From positions 434,001-498,000 of the forward strand of contig NZ_FXTA01000004.1 in assembly GCF_900182645.1 (NCBI RefSeq): a DNA stretch of 64,000 bases. Direction: 5' to 3'. Position numbers and translations under genes: made by a program. Source of the DNA: Flavobacterium resistens. Lineage in GTDB: Bacteria > Bacteroidota > Bacteroidia > Flavobacteriales > Flavobacteriaceae. The notes under the pieces are model-generated. The model searched no databases. It was not told where the DNA came from and was given only the letters and a program-made list of their open reading frames with translations. Below, in pieces: positions 34,600 through 43,618 of this stretch (positions are counted from its first letter, which is position 1; every line of letters starts with the position of its first letter).

Positions 34600-34926
34600 A
34601 TGGATTTGAAAAATGCTCAACTTGATGTTGATACTTGGATAAAAGAACACGGAGTTCGATATTTTAACGAATTGACAAATATGGCGCAACTTACAGAAGA
34701 AGTAGGTGAAGTTGCCCGAATTATCGCGCGTCGTTATGGAGAACAATCTGAAAAGGAAAGTGATAAAAACAAAGATTTAGGTGAAGAATTAGCCGATGTT
34801 GTTTTTGTGGTTTTATGTTTGGCAAACCAAACCGGAATCGATTTGCAGGCTGCTTTTGACAAAAAAATGGATTTAAAATCGGTTAGAGATAAAGATCGTC
34901 ACAAAAACAATGATAAATTGAAATAA
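34600..34926 (+). CDS. MazG-like nucleotide pyrophosphohydrolase
   Basis: A 108-residue all-alpha NTP pyrophosphohydrolase of the MazG-like group, probably removing non-canonical or excess (d)NTPs. The metal-binding motifs are LTEEVGEVARII (about 31-42) and LGEELADVVFVVLCLANQ (about 61-78), with the EExxE and ExxD pattern. It begins 2 bp after the end of the decayed DUF3857 remnant. aroA lies 98 bp downstream on the same strand. Confidence 0.88.
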   Translation: MDLKNAQLDVDTWIKEHGVRYFNELTNMAQLTEEVGEVARIIARRYGEQSEKESDKNKDLGEELADVVFVVLCLANQTGIDLQAAFDKKMDLKSVRDKDRHKNNDKLK

Positions 34927-35024
34927 TTGTGAAATTTCAGCGTGAATTTTGATTTACGAACGAGGAGTGGTAAATTGCGCACTCGAATTATGTTTCTCAT
35001 AATTCGCAACTCATAACTAATATC

Positions 35025-36254
35025 ATGAATTTAAAATTAAGCACGAATTCACCATTCACAATTGATGATTCGAAACTAAATATCACAGGTTCTAAAAGCG
35101 AAACGAACCGTTTATTGTTACTAAAAGCTTTATTTCCAAATATCATTTTAGCCAATACTTCAAACTCAGACGACAGCGAAGTAATGCAAAAAGCGTTAAT
35201 TGGAAATGATGAAATCGTTGATATTCATCACGCCGGAACTGCAATGCGTTTTTTGACAGCTTATTTTGCTGTAAACGAAGGCAGAGAAGTGGTAATGACA
35301 GGTTCTAGCAGAATGCAGGAACGCCCAATCAAAATTTTGGTTGATACTTTAAGACAATTGGGAGTTGAAATCTCATATGAAAAAGAAGAAGGCTATCCGC
35401 CAATTAGAATCAAAGGAAAAAAAGTTACGGCTTCAAAAGTTACTTTGGCAGCAAATGTAAGTAGTCAATATATCTCAGCACTTTTATTGGTAGCTTCAAA
35501 ATTAGAAAATGGTTTAGAGTTGACTTTAGAAGGAGAAATTACTTCGATTCCGTATATCAAAATGACTTTGGCTTTGCTGACGGATTTAGATATTAAAACT
35601 AGTTTTGAAGGAAACGTAATTAAAGTTTTCCCTAAAGAAGCTGTTGAATCAAAAGAAATGGTCGTAGAATCGGATTGGAGTTCAGCTTCTTATTTCTTCA
35701 GTTTGGTTGCTTTATCTGAATCTGCTAAAATAACTTTGAGCAGTTACAAAGAAAACAGCCTTCAGGGAGATTCAGAATTAGTTTCTCTGTATGAAAAGAT
35801 GGGTGTAAAAACGACTTTCCAAAACAATAAAATGACTTTGGAAAAAGTTTCAGGTTTTAATTATCAAGATGTAAATTTTGAATTGAACAATACTCCAGAT
35901 ATTGCACAGACAATCGTAGTAACTTGTTTAGGTTTAGGTATTGGATGCCATTTAACTGGACTTCATACTTTAAAAATTAAAGAAACAGACCGACTTGAAG
36001 CTTTAAGAATCGAGTTGACAAAATTAGGAGCGAATATTTCGGTTACAAATGAAAGCTTGACTTTGGTAAAATCAGATAATATAAATCACGATGTAAAAAT
36101 CGGGACTTATAATGATCACAGAATGGCAATGGCTTTTGCACCATTGGCAATAAAAGTACCAATTATCATTGAAGATGCCGGAGTAGTTTCAAAATCATAT
36201 CCAGATTTCTGGGACGATTTAAAAGCATTAAATTTTCAAGTCTCAGAATTATAA
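35025..36254 (+). CDS. aroA: 3-phosphoshikimate 1-carboxyvinyltransferase (EPSP synthase)
   Basis: Transfers enolpyruvyl from PEP to shikimate-3-phosphate, the sixth shikimate step; 409 residues. Motifs seen: GSKSETNRLLLLKAL (22-36) with the conserved Lys24/Ser25 pair, HAGTAMRFLTAYF, and NDHRMAMAFAPL near the C-terminus. It is slightly shorter than the E. coli enzyme (427). It lies 10 kb from the main aromatic operon but on the same strand, with unrelated genes between. A terminator follows at 36284. Confidence 0.95.
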   Translation: MNLKLSTNSPFTIDDSKLNITGSKSETNRLLLLKALFPNIILANTSNSDDSEVMQKALIGNDEIVDIHHAGTAMRFLTAYFAVNEGREVVMTGSSRMQERPIKILVDTLRQLGVEISYEKEEGYPPIRIKGKKVTASKVTLAANVSSQYISALLLVASKLENGLELTLEGEITSIPYIKMTLALLTDLDIKTSFEGNVIKVFPKEAVESKEMVVESDWSSASYFFSLVALSESAKITLSSYKENSLQGDSELVSLYEKMGVKTTFQNNKMTLEKVSGFNYQDVNFELNNTPDIAQTIVVTCLGLGIGCHLTGLHTLKIKETDRLEALRIELTKLGANISVTNESLTLVKSDNINHDVKIGTYNDHRMAMAFAPLAIKVPIIIEDAGVVSKSYPDFWDDLKALNFQVSEL

Positions 36255-36283
36255 TTAAAAAATATTCGTTGACAAAAATATAG

Positions 36284-36312
36284 CCTCTGGTTTCAACCAG
36301 AGGTTTTTTTTA
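36284..36312 (+). terminator. Terminator after aroA
   Basis: An 8-bp stem (cctctggt with accagagg) with loop ttca, followed by a T run. Confidence 0.8.
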
Positions 36313-36588
36313 TGTGTAGATTTTAGCGGTTTTCAAACAAAAGATTTCGATTAATTTGAATCTATATAACTTATATGGTTTAATAAAAAAGCTTTATGAT
36401 TCAAAAAAGTTAAATTTGACTTAAAGAATATCTTTTTAAGTCAATCTGAAACATCAGTAAATCAAGGACTTTTGAAAATAAAAGCCAAAACACTTGACAA
36501 CGCCTATTTCACAATCGTATATTTGCAAGCGATTTAAAATTTTAGATAAAAAAATCTAAGATTGATATTTTAAAATCTAACTTCAAAT
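36313..36588. other. Intergenic region before queA
   Basis: The gap from the aroA stop to the queA start is 334 bp. Apart from the terminator at its left and the promoter at 36494-36525 at its right, it is AT-rich sequence in which I see no gene or RNA structure. Confidence 0.5.
36494..36525 (+). promoter_or_regulatory. Predicted promoter of queA
   Basis: TTG at 36494-36496, a 21-nt spacer and a perfect TATATTTG at 36518-36525 match the flavobacterial consensus. The transcript would start near 36532. Confidence 0.65.
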
Positions 36589-37638
36589 ATGAAATTATCA
36601 CACTTCAATTTCAATTTACCGAAAGAACTTTTGGCTGAATTTCCAGCAGAAAACAGAGATGAATCTCGTTTAATGGTAATTGACCGTAAAAAAAACACTA
36701 TCGAGCATAAAATGTTTAAAGACGTTATCAACTATTTTGATGACGGAGACGTTTTAATTCTTAACAATACAAAAGTTTTCCCTGCGCGTTTGTATGGAAA
36801 TAAAGAAAAAACGGGAGCGAGAATTGAGGTTTTCTTATTAAGAGAATTAAATTCTGAGCAACGTCTTTGGGACGTTTTAGTTGATCCGGCTAGAAAAATC
36901 CGTATTGGTAATAAACTTTATTTTGGTGACGATGATTCATTAGTTGCTGAGGTAATTGACAATACAACTTCTCGTGGTAGAACTTTACGTTTCTTATATG
37001 ATGGTTCTTACGAAGAATTCAGAAATAAATTAACAGAACTTGGAGAAACTCCAATTCCTAAATACATCAACAGAGAAGTTACTGCTGAAGATGCTGAAAG
37101 ATACCAAACAATCTACGCAAAAGAAGAAGGAGCTGTTGCGGCGCCAACTGCTGGTTTGCACTTTTCAAAACACCTTTTGAAAAAATTAGAAATCAAAGGA
37201 GTAAATTTTGCTGAGGTAACTTTACACGTTGGTTTAGGAACTTTCAATCCAGTTGAGGTTGAAGATTTGTCTAAACACAAAATGGATTCTGAGGAATTAA
37301 TTATCACGCAACAAGCTTGTGATATTGTGAACGAAGGAAAAGCAAAGAAAAAACGTATTTGTGCTGTTGGAACAACTTCTATGCGTGCAATTGAAAGTTC
37401 TGTTTCTTCTGCAAATACTTTGAATCCTTACGAAGGATGGACAAATAAATTTATTTTCCCTCCTCACGATTTTAGTATTGCAAACTGTATGATCACAAAC
37501 TTCCACACACCAAAATCAACATTGTTAATGATGATTTCTGCTTTCTGTGGACATGATTTAATGAAAAAAGCATACGACGAAGCAATCAAAGAAGGATATA
37601 AATTCTATTCTTACGGAGATGCGATGTTAATTCTTTAA
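36589..37638 (+). CDS. queA: S-adenosylmethionine:tRNA ribosyltransferase-isomerase
   Basis: Transfers and isomerises the ribose of SAM onto preQ1 in tRNA, forming epoxyqueuosine; 349 residues, normal for the family. Signatures: DDGDVLILNNTKVFPARLYG, YAKEEGAVAAPTAGLHFS, LHVGLGTFNPVE and SIANCMITNFHTPKSTLL. It is transcribed alone, with its own promoter and terminator. queE at 62.5 kb serves the same pathway upstream. Confidence 0.96.
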   Translation: MKLSHFNFNLPKELLAEFPAENRDESRLMVIDRKKNTIEHKMFKDVINYFDDGDVLILNNTKVFPARLYGNKEKTGARIEVFLLRELNSEQRLWDVLVDPARKIRIGNKLYFGDDDSLVAEVIDNTTSRGRTLRFLYDGSYEEFRNKLTELGETPIPKYINREVTAEDAERYQTIYAKEEGAVAAPTAGLHFSKHLLKKLEIKGVNFAEVTLHVGLGTFNPVEVEDLSKHKMDSEELIITQQACDIVNEGKAKKKRICAVGTTSMRAIESSVSSANTLNPYEGWTNKFIFPPHDFSIANCMITNFHTPKSTLLMMISAFCGHDLMKKAYDEAIKEGYKFYSYGDAMLIL

Positions 37639-37661
37639 TTAGAATTTATCTTTAAAATAAG

Positions 37662-37696
37662 AACCCGACAGTTTTTTTAGAATCTGTCGGGTTTTC
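37662..37696 (+). terminator. Terminator after queA
   Basis: A perfect 10-bp stem aacccgacag (37662-37671) with ctgtcgggtt (37684-37693), a 12-nt loop and a T-rich tail. Confidence 0.85.
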
Positions 37697-37708
37697 TGTT
37701 TTTTATTG

Positions 37709-37920
37709 GTTTCAAGTTTCAGGTTTCAAGTTTGACGTTCGTTATGAAATTTAACCGCAAAGTTCGCAAGAATTTTTGCTCAGTTTGTGTTTGCTAAATG
37801 AAAAAGAACGCAAAGCTTTGCGAACTTAGCGTTTGTAAACGTTAATCCTGATAAAAATCCTTGCGAACTTTGCGGTTAAATCACACAAAGCATATCAACT
37901 TGAAACTTGAAACCTGAAAC
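37709..37920. repeat. Nested palindromic intergenic repeat
   Basis: This 212-bp block fills most of the queA-kynU gap. The outer arms are runs of ttcaagtttc/gaaacttgaa words (37709-37733 with 37897-37920). The inner arms are a perfect 22-bp pair (37749-37770 with 37860-37881, ttaaccgcaaagttcgcaag), extended by 6 bp after one mismatch. The centre holds the 14-bp palindrome cgcaaagctttgcg (37809-37822). A related half copy is at about 9580-9597. Confidence 0.7.
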
Positions 37921-37964
37921 AAAATGAACAAAATTTGTTATTTTAGCAACCAAAACAAAACAAA

Positions 37965-39239
37965 ATGACTTTTCAAAATACACGCGAATTTGCACGAGGG
38001 CTAGATTCGAAAGACGCATTAAACCACTATCAGGAACAATTTATTTTTCCTAAAGTAAATGATAAACGAGTTATCTATTTTACTGGAAACTCTTTAGGAT
38101 TACAACCAAAACGTACCAAAGCTTACATTGATGAAATAATGAATGATTGGGCAGAATTGGCTGTTGAAGGTCATTTTTATGCGGAGAAACCTTGGTGGGA
38201 TTATCAGGAAAGGTTTGCAGAGCCGTTGAGTAAAATTGTGGGTGCGCTTCCATCAGAAGTTACGGTTATGAATACTTTGACTGTAAATCTTCACTTATTG
38301 ATGGTTTCTTTTTATCAGCCAAAAGGCAAACGTTATAAAATTATCTGCGAAGAAAAAGCTTTTCCGTCAGATCAATATATGTTTCAGAGTCAGGTGAATT
38401 TTCATGGATACAAACCAGAAGATGCGATTGTAGAAATTAAACGCAGAGAAGGAGAACACAATATTCGTCTTGAAGATGTTTTAGCAAAAATCGAAGAAGT
38501 TGGTGATGAATTGGCTTTGGTTTTAATTGGCGGAGTAAATTATTATACCGGACAAGTTTTCGACATAAAAACCATTACAGCAGCCGGACAAAAAGCTGGA
38601 GCAAAAGTAGGTTGGGATTTAGCACACGCTGCTGGAAATATCAAATTAGAACTTCACGATTGGAACGTAGATTTTGCGGCTTGGTGCAGTTATAAATATA
38701 TGAATTCAGGACCAGGAAATGCTTCTGGCTGTTTTGTTCATGAAAAACATCATAATTCAGATTTACCAAGATTTGCTGGATGGTGGGGACATAACAAAGA
38801 ACGCCGTTTCAAAATGGAACCAAACTTTGACCCAGTTCATGGAGCTGATGGATGGCAGATTAGTAATTTACCAGTTTTGTCTTTAGCGCCTTATTTGGCA
38901 TCAGTAGAAATGTTTGCTGAGGTTGGAATGGATGCTTTAATTGCAAAACGCGATCATATTACTTCTTATTTAGAATTTATTCTTCATGAAATTGATAAAG
39001 AAGTAGAAAGTACTTTTGAAATTATTACACCAACAAACCCAGAAGAAAGAGCTTCGCAATTATCAGTTTTCCTTCACGGGCAAGGACGAAGCTTATTCGA
39101 TTATTTAATGAAAAATGGTGTGATTACAGATTGGCGTGAGCCAAACGTTATTCGTCTTGCACCAGTTCCTTTGTATTCTTCATACGAAGACATGTATGAC
39201 TTTGGACAAATTCTGAAAAAAGGAATTTTAGGGAAATAA
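37965..39239 (+). CDS. kynU: Kynureninase
   Basis: PLP enzyme that cleaves kynurenine or 3-hydroxykynurenine to (3-hydroxy)anthranilate and alanine; 424 residues. The PLP lysine is Lys244 in WCSYKYMNSGPG; other signatures are YFTGNSLGLQPK, VNLHLLMVSFY and GWDLAHAAGN. Length and motifs are normal. The partner enzyme kynurenine 3-monooxygenase is 14 kb downstream, not adjacent. It is preceded by the nested palindromic repeat and followed by another inverted repeat. Confidence 0.94.
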   Translation: MTFQNTREFARGLDSKDALNHYQEQFIFPKVNDKRVIYFTGNSLGLQPKRTKAYIDEIMNDWAELAVEGHFYAEKPWWDYQERFAEPLSKIVGALPSEVTVMNTLTVNLHLLMVSFYQPKGKRYKIICEEKAFPSDQYMFQSQVNFHGYKPEDAIVEIKRREGEHNIRLEDVLAKIEEVGDELALVLIGGVNYYTGQVFDIKTITAAGQKAGAKVGWDLAHAAGNIKLELHDWNVDFAAWCSYKYMNSGPGNASGCFVHEKHHNSDLPRFAGWWGHNKERRFKMEPNFDPVHGADGWQISNLPVLSLAPYLASVEMFAEVGMDALIAKRDHITSYLEFILHEIDKEVESTFEIITPTNPEERASQLSVFLHGQGRSLFDYLMKNGVITDWREPNVIRLAPVPLYSSYEDMYDFGQILKKGILGK

Positions 39240-39274
39240 GGTTTCATTTAAAAAAAAATAGTAAGCGTACTGTT

Positions 39275-39373
39275 TGTCATTTCGAGGAACGAGAAATCGC
39301 ACTAGAAACTCCGCAAAGTATGTCTCGATCTTTGTAGAATATCGAGTGCGATTTCTCGTTCCTCGAAATGACA
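39275..39373. repeat. Perfect 29-bp inverted repeat tgtcatttcgaggaacgaga...
   Basis: Two perfect 29-nt arms (39275-39303 and 39345-39373) flank a 41-nt centre (agaaactccgcaaagtatgt and on). It forms a very stable hairpin with no T run. The arm sequence recurs in shorter form at 41886-41932. It fits a dispersed palindromic repeat family and encodes nothing convincing. Confidence 0.75.
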
Positions 39374-39489
39374 TAAATGAGAGAAAAACTAAAAATCTTC
39401 TAATCTTATAAACTTTCCGAAAAATTCTGTAATAAACATTATAGCAGATATTCCGTATTTTGTAGTGTATAATTTTAAAAACTACAATC

Positions 39490-39915
39490 ATGAAAGGCTT
39501 ATATATTTTATTAGCAGCGATACTTTTAACTTCTTGCCAAAATCAAAGCAAGGAAGATTTAAATAAAGCCAAACAAGCCAGTATTGATTCAATGAAAGTT
39601 GAGATTAACAAACAGCGTGTTATCGATTCGATGAAGACTGAAATGGCAAAGGTAGAAGAGAAACAAAAAGCAGAAGCACAAAAAGTTGTTGTGGTTCACG
39701 AAAATGACGGAACAGCAACTGCCGCGCCAGCAAAAAAGAAAGGCTGGAGCTCAACTGCTAAAGGAGCAGTAATTGGTGCCGGAGTAGGTGCAGCTACAGG
39801 AGCAATTGTCAGTAAGAAAAAAGGTGAAGGTGCCATTATAGGAGGTTTGGCTGGAGCTGGAGTTGGTGCCGGTACAGGTGCAATTATTGACAGCAACAAA
39901 AAGAAAAAAGAATAG
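39490..39915 (+). CDS. Glycine-zipper lipoprotein
   Basis: A 141-residue lipoprotein: signal with lipobox LLTSC and Cys16, a charged coiled-coil-like stretch with a repeated IDSMK motif (about 20-65), then a glycine-zipper region with alternating GAxxGAxxG spacing (GAVIGAGVGAATGAIV, GGLAGAGVGAGTGAII). Such zippers insert in or associate with membranes; many are osmotic or stress-related envelope proteins, which here is only family inference. The C-terminus is a Lys-rich tail. Confidence 0.75.
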   Translation: MKGLYILLAAILLTSCQNQSKEDLNKAKQASIDSMKVEINKQRVIDSMKTEMAKVEEKQKAEAQKVVVVHENDGTATAAPAKKKGWSSTAKGAVIGAGVGAATGAIVSKKKGEGAIIGGLAGAGVGAGTGAIIDSNKKKKE

Positions 39916-39936
39916 ATCTAAAATATTATAAATAAA

Positions 39937-39970
39937 AAAACGCCGATTCAAATTTATGAATCGGCGTTTT
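39937..39970. terminator. Bidirectional terminator
   Basis: A perfect 14-bp stem (39937-39950 with 39957-39970), A-rich to the left and T-rich to the right, between two converging genes. Confidence 0.88.
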
Positions 39971-39973
39971 GTT

Positions 39974-41779
39974 TTATGCTAATTCCAATGCTGGAATCTG
40001 AATGGCATTTAATTCTGATTTATAAAAATTGAATTGATTCTTGATTTTTTCTTCATCGTTTTTGAAGTAAAAAGTTGATGAAAATAGATTTTGATAATAT
40101 TCAATTCCTTCCAAAATATTGGCTTTGAAAGAATTCCATTTTTTCAGTTGATTTGAAGTAACTTCAGAAACAGATTCGATTTCGTTTCTAAAATAATCAA
40201 CATACATTTTTAATTCTTTCACAAATAAATGAGGACGATCTGTTCTCAAAACTGATTTCCCCTGATAAATATGCTGAAGCATTTCTTTCAATGAAACTTC
40301 CTGATCAAAATAAGCCAAATTTGGTCCGGGACAAATGACAACACCTTGCGATTGCCCTTTTATTTTAATATCATTTTCAAGATAAGATGCATTTGCCAAA
40401 CCAACACACAAACATGATTTTTCGGTGATTTTGATTTTGCTTTTTTCAAAATTTTCGGCTGATAAAGAATCTTTTTTGATTTCGAGTTCTTCCAGTTTTA
40501 TATCTTGATATTTTTTTGATGCCGTACAAATTCCATGTGGATCATATTCTTTGCTTAATGCTAAAAATTTCTTCGGACACGAGCTTCCGGCTTTATTTTC
40601 CTGAATACGTTTTTGTTTTAAAAATTCATTTGTTGTTCCTTTCAAAGTATTAAACGGAACTCCCAAAGGTGAAATATTACTTAGATAAAAATCATCTTCC
40701 TTTGCATTCATCAATAAATTACGAGTTTCCTTATCTACAGAAGTGGCTTCGGGAACCAATAAAAACGGAGAACCCCATCCAACAGCATCTACATTATATT
40801 CGTTTAATAAAAATTCATGTTCTTCAGAAGTTCCAACACCGCCTTGTACCGTAATTTTTAATGGTAAAGGATTTTCAGGAAAAAGCTGATTTTTTAGCTG
40901 TAAAGCTTTAATCATTAAATCGTGGGCAGATTGTGTCAGTTGTTCTTTTTTTTGCTTGAATTCTTCTAAAATAGTGCCCAATAAGAGTCCGTCGGTTGCA
41001 AAGGCATGACCACCGCAGTTTAATCCTGACTCAATTCGGTATTCGGAAACCCAAAGTCCTTTTTTCGCAAGGAAATTTCCCTGGATCATAGCCGATCTAA
41101 AATCACTCACTTTTAAAATGATTTTCTTTCTCAGTTCATTATTTTCATTCGGGAAAAAATCTTTGAAGTTTTCAAAATAACCAAACAATCTCGGATTCAT
41201 TCCGGCTGAAAGTACCACAGACGATTCTAAATTACTGTTCGCAAAACCTCGCAAAGCGGCATGAGCGTCATTAAACTCAATTGGAAGCTGTTCATTTTTG
41301 ATAAAATTATCTTTATCCAGTTTTGTCATAATATTGACATCGATTTCTCCGGGAAAAAGATGTGATTCAATATAATGCTGAATGTTTTCTTTAAAAGCTA
41401 TTCCGTCGTCTAATAAATTTTGGAAACCTTTTTTTATGTCAGAAGTATTGGGTAACATTGACATGAAGTTTTCCAAAGCTGTTTTGCTTTCAGTTAATTC
41501 AGTTTTGAAATTTTCGAATTTCTCTTTTACAATTTTATCGACTAAATTTAAGTAAGAAGTAATTCTTTCAGCGCGGTAATCATGAAATTTTTGCGTGATT
41601 TCTTCATACGGAAGATTGAATTTTACGCTATAAAAATTACGCATCTTTTCAATCAAATCATGGTCGGCGAGCGCGATCACAGATGAAATTCCATATTGTG
41701 CAACGCGAATGGGACTGTCGATTGTATAAGCAAGTCCCATTACCGGAATATGGAAAGTATGTAAAGGTGTTTTTGTCAT
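39974..41779 (-). CDS. Conserved hypothetical, nitronate-monooxygenase/FMN TIM-barrel-like with extra cysteines
   Basis: A 601-residue cytoplasmic-looking protein I cannot name. The order of three motifs recalls nitronate monooxygenase-type flavoproteins: an N-terminal IPVMGLAYTIDSPIRVAQYG (11-30), a central GLNCGGHAFATDG (252-264; compare the EAGGH motif), and a phosphate-loop-like VQGGVGTSEE then VDAVGWGSPFLLVPEAT (311-346). Between the first two is a helical insertion (about 50-180). After residue 390 comes a cysteine-bearing region (Cys401, 418, 456, 458, 483) that could bind Fe-S or zinc. No signal peptide. Neighbours give no clear function. The barrel assignment is moderate, the rest inference. 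Confidence 0.55.
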   Translation of the reverse strand: MTKTPLHTFHIPVMGLAYTIDSPIRVAQYGISSVIALADHDLIEKMRNFYSVKFNLPYEEITQKFHDYRAERITSYLNLVDKIVKEKFENFKTELTESKTALENFMSMLPNTSDIKKGFQNLLDDGIAFKENIQHYIESHLFPGEIDVNIMTKLDKDNFIKNEQLPIEFNDAHAALRGFANSNLESSVVLSAGMNPRLFGYFENFKDFFPNENNELRKKIILKVSDFRSAMIQGNFLAKKGLWVSEYRIESGLNCGGHAFATDGLLLGTILEEFKQKKEQLTQSAHDLMIKALQLKNQLFPENPLPLKITVQGGVGTSEEHEFLLNEYNVDAVGWGSPFLLVPEATSVDKETRNLLMNAKEDDFYLSNISPLGVPFNTLKGTTNEFLKQKRIQENKAGSSCPKKFLALSKEYDPHGICTASKKYQDIKLEELEIKKDSLSAENFEKSKIKITEKSCLCVGLANASYLENDIKIKGQSQGVVICPGPNLAYFDQEVSLKEMLQHIYQGKSVLRTDRPHLFVKELKMYVDYFRNEIESVSEVTSNQLKKWNSFKANILEGIEYYQNLFSSTFYFKNDEEKIKNQFNFYKSELNAIQIPALELA

Positions 41780-41885
41780 TAGATTGCAGATTAAAATAAA
41801 GACAAATATTGAAAAAAGGATTTTCCTAAAACCTGATAATTGTCAGGTTTTGAAAATGTTGAGGAAGTTTTTCCGCCAGAAATTC

Positions 41886-41932
41886 TCCTCAATCTTGTCA
41901 TTTCTCGTTCCTCGGAATGACAAGATTGAGGA
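41886..41932. repeat. Hairpin repeat tcctcaatcttgtcatt
   Basis: A perfect 17-bp pair (41886-41902 with 41916-41932) with loop tctcgttcctcgg. The loop and inner arms repeat the arm sequence of the element at 39275-39373 (cgttcctcg, aatgaca). It lies between two genes on the minus strand and could end or process the upstream transcript. Confidence 0.7.
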
Positions 41933-41947
41933 AAATCTTTGTGATTT

Positions 41948-43504
41948 TTATATCAAAATCTTCTTCAATGATTCTGCAATACTTCGCCACAAAAAGTTAT
42001 AGAATGATTTTTCCTGAATTCTTTCCACTTCGACATCGGCGGTTTTGGCTTTGTCTTTTGAATCGTTTTTTACCAATAAATTTGCGACGGCCGTTTTGAG
42101 TTTGGCTTCTTTTTCTGGATTTTTCTTTTTGTAAAGTTTCACTTTAAGATCGTCATAATCTAAAGAAGCATTTCCTTTTGAAACATTATCATTTCCGTAA
42201 AAATTAAATCGGTATTTATTGAAAGTTCCGGTAAAAGTGGTGTTCATATAAGGTTTGGTAAATCTTGTCATTGCAACAACGTCAAAATTTGAGATGATGC
42301 CCTGAATGTGAAATCCATCGGTTTTGTCTAAAACATTAAAATTCCAATCTACATCTAATGGAGATTTTTTCATGAAAATACATTTCACTTTGATTTTTAC
42401 ATCATCCGTTTTTTTTAATCCAAAACCGCTTTTCAAATTTGTTGCCTGTAAATTGAATTGGTCAAATGTCAAAATTCCGGGGCCTTTTGAAAAATCAATT
42501 TCTTCTTCATAAACCAGTTTCGATTTCAAAACCTGAAGAGTGTCAATTTGAAGCGGGAATTTAATATTTCGCAATAAATGATTGTAAAGATATTTTTTGC
42601 TTAAATCGTCTTTTGGTATTTTACTTCTGTAAATATTGGCGTCAAAATGATGTATTACAAGGGAATTTGCTTTAAAATAAAATTGGTCATTTTTAAATCC
42701 CCAATCCATTTTCGCAATTTGAGCCGAATCGAATTTTAAGGTATAAATATCCTTTTCTTTTTCCAATCGTTTCACAAAATTAGGTCGGTCAAACTGAGGA
42801 AGATTGGTAAAATTATTGATTTTCAGAAAGTTTTTCTCCGTGCTTATTTTTCCAATAGTTATATGATAAAAAGCATTAGGTCTGTAAAATAAACTATCAA
42901 TAATTAAAGCATATTTTTGATATTGAAGCGGAATTTTTTCTTTTAAAGTCGTATCGGTGATTAAAATTCCTTCCAATTTTAAAATGATTTTTTTAACGCT
43001 GAAAATTGGTTTTTCAGTATCGAGCGAAACAACATCAATTGTTCCCTCATTCAGATAAATATTCGAAACCGCAACTATTTTTCGGAAAGGAGCCACAATT
43101 TCAGTTTCAATGCTTTTGCTGTTATTCAAAAGTTTTTCGCCTTTTTTGTATAAAATCACGCGAGGTTTATTGATGATTATACTTTCGGCCTGAATAATAT
43201 CGTGAAAAGCCAAATCCCAAATATTGAAATGTTTTATAGTAATCGATTCAATTTTAGAAAAAAGACCGTTTTTACTGTCTTTCGGCTCGTTTTTCGGACT
43301 TACCAATAATGTCTGAGCATAGATATTTCGAGAAAAAAGCGATACTTCAATTTTTTCATAATTGATATTGTATGCCGTTTTGTTTTTCTCATGAATGATA
43401 ATCGGAAGCTGTTTTTTGATCCAGTAATTCAAACCAACATTGGCGAGAATCACAATAATAAACAGAGAAATTACTCCGATTGCTATTTTTTTATAGATTG
43501 ACAT
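41948..43504 (-). CDS. AsmA-like membrane-anchored protein
   Basis: A 518-residue protein with one N-terminal transmembrane anchor (about 8-28) and a long periplasmic part of beta-rich repeats. Segments such as INKPRVILYKKG, LNEGTIDVV and IQGIISNFDVVAMTRF are typical of AsmA/DUF748-type proteins. These are thought to form elongated bridges that move lipids to the outer membrane, a family-level inference here. The C-terminus ends in a Lys-rich segment and a short amphipathic helix. It is divergent from the penicillin acylase gene. Confidence 0.65.
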   Translation of the reverse strand: MSIYKKIAIGVISLFIIVILANVGLNYWIKKQLPIIIHEKNKTAYNINYEKIEVSLFSRNIYAQTLLVSPKNEPKDSKNGLFSKIESITIKHFNIWDLAFHDIIQAESIIINKPRVILYKKGEKLLNNSKSIETEIVAPFRKIVAVSNIYLNEGTIDVVSLDTEKPIFSVKKIILKLEGILITDTTLKEKIPLQYQKYALIIDSLFYRPNAFYHITIGKISTEKNFLKINNFTNLPQFDRPNFVKRLEKEKDIYTLKFDSAQIAKMDWGFKNDQFYFKANSLVIHHFDANIYRSKIPKDDLSKKYLYNHLLRNIKFPLQIDTLQVLKSKLVYEEEIDFSKGPGILTFDQFNLQATNLKSGFGLKKTDDVKIKVKCIFMKKSPLDVDWNFNVLDKTDGFHIQGIISNFDVVAMTRFTKPYMNTTFTGTFNKYRFNFYGNDNVSKGNASLDYDDLKVKLYKKKNPEKEAKLKTAVANLLVKNDSKDKAKTADVEVERIQEKSFYNFLWRSIAESLKKILI

Positions 43505-43618
43505 TTATTGTATTGATTTTAAATATAAATTTAGACTTTAGAAAATAAAGTCGTTTACATGATTTTGTTTTTACGTTACATTTTAACTAATTATCACATC
43601 GCAACACTTTTTTTGAAT

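Noticed and set aside
39228..39491. ORF of 87 codons over the inverted repeat after kynU
   Set aside because: It reads through the hairpin repeat on the opposite strand, has no family features and overlaps the kynU end.
43559..43618. Upstream ATG for the penicillin acylase
   Set aside because: It would place 20 extra residues before a good signal/anchor that begins at the ATG at 43619.
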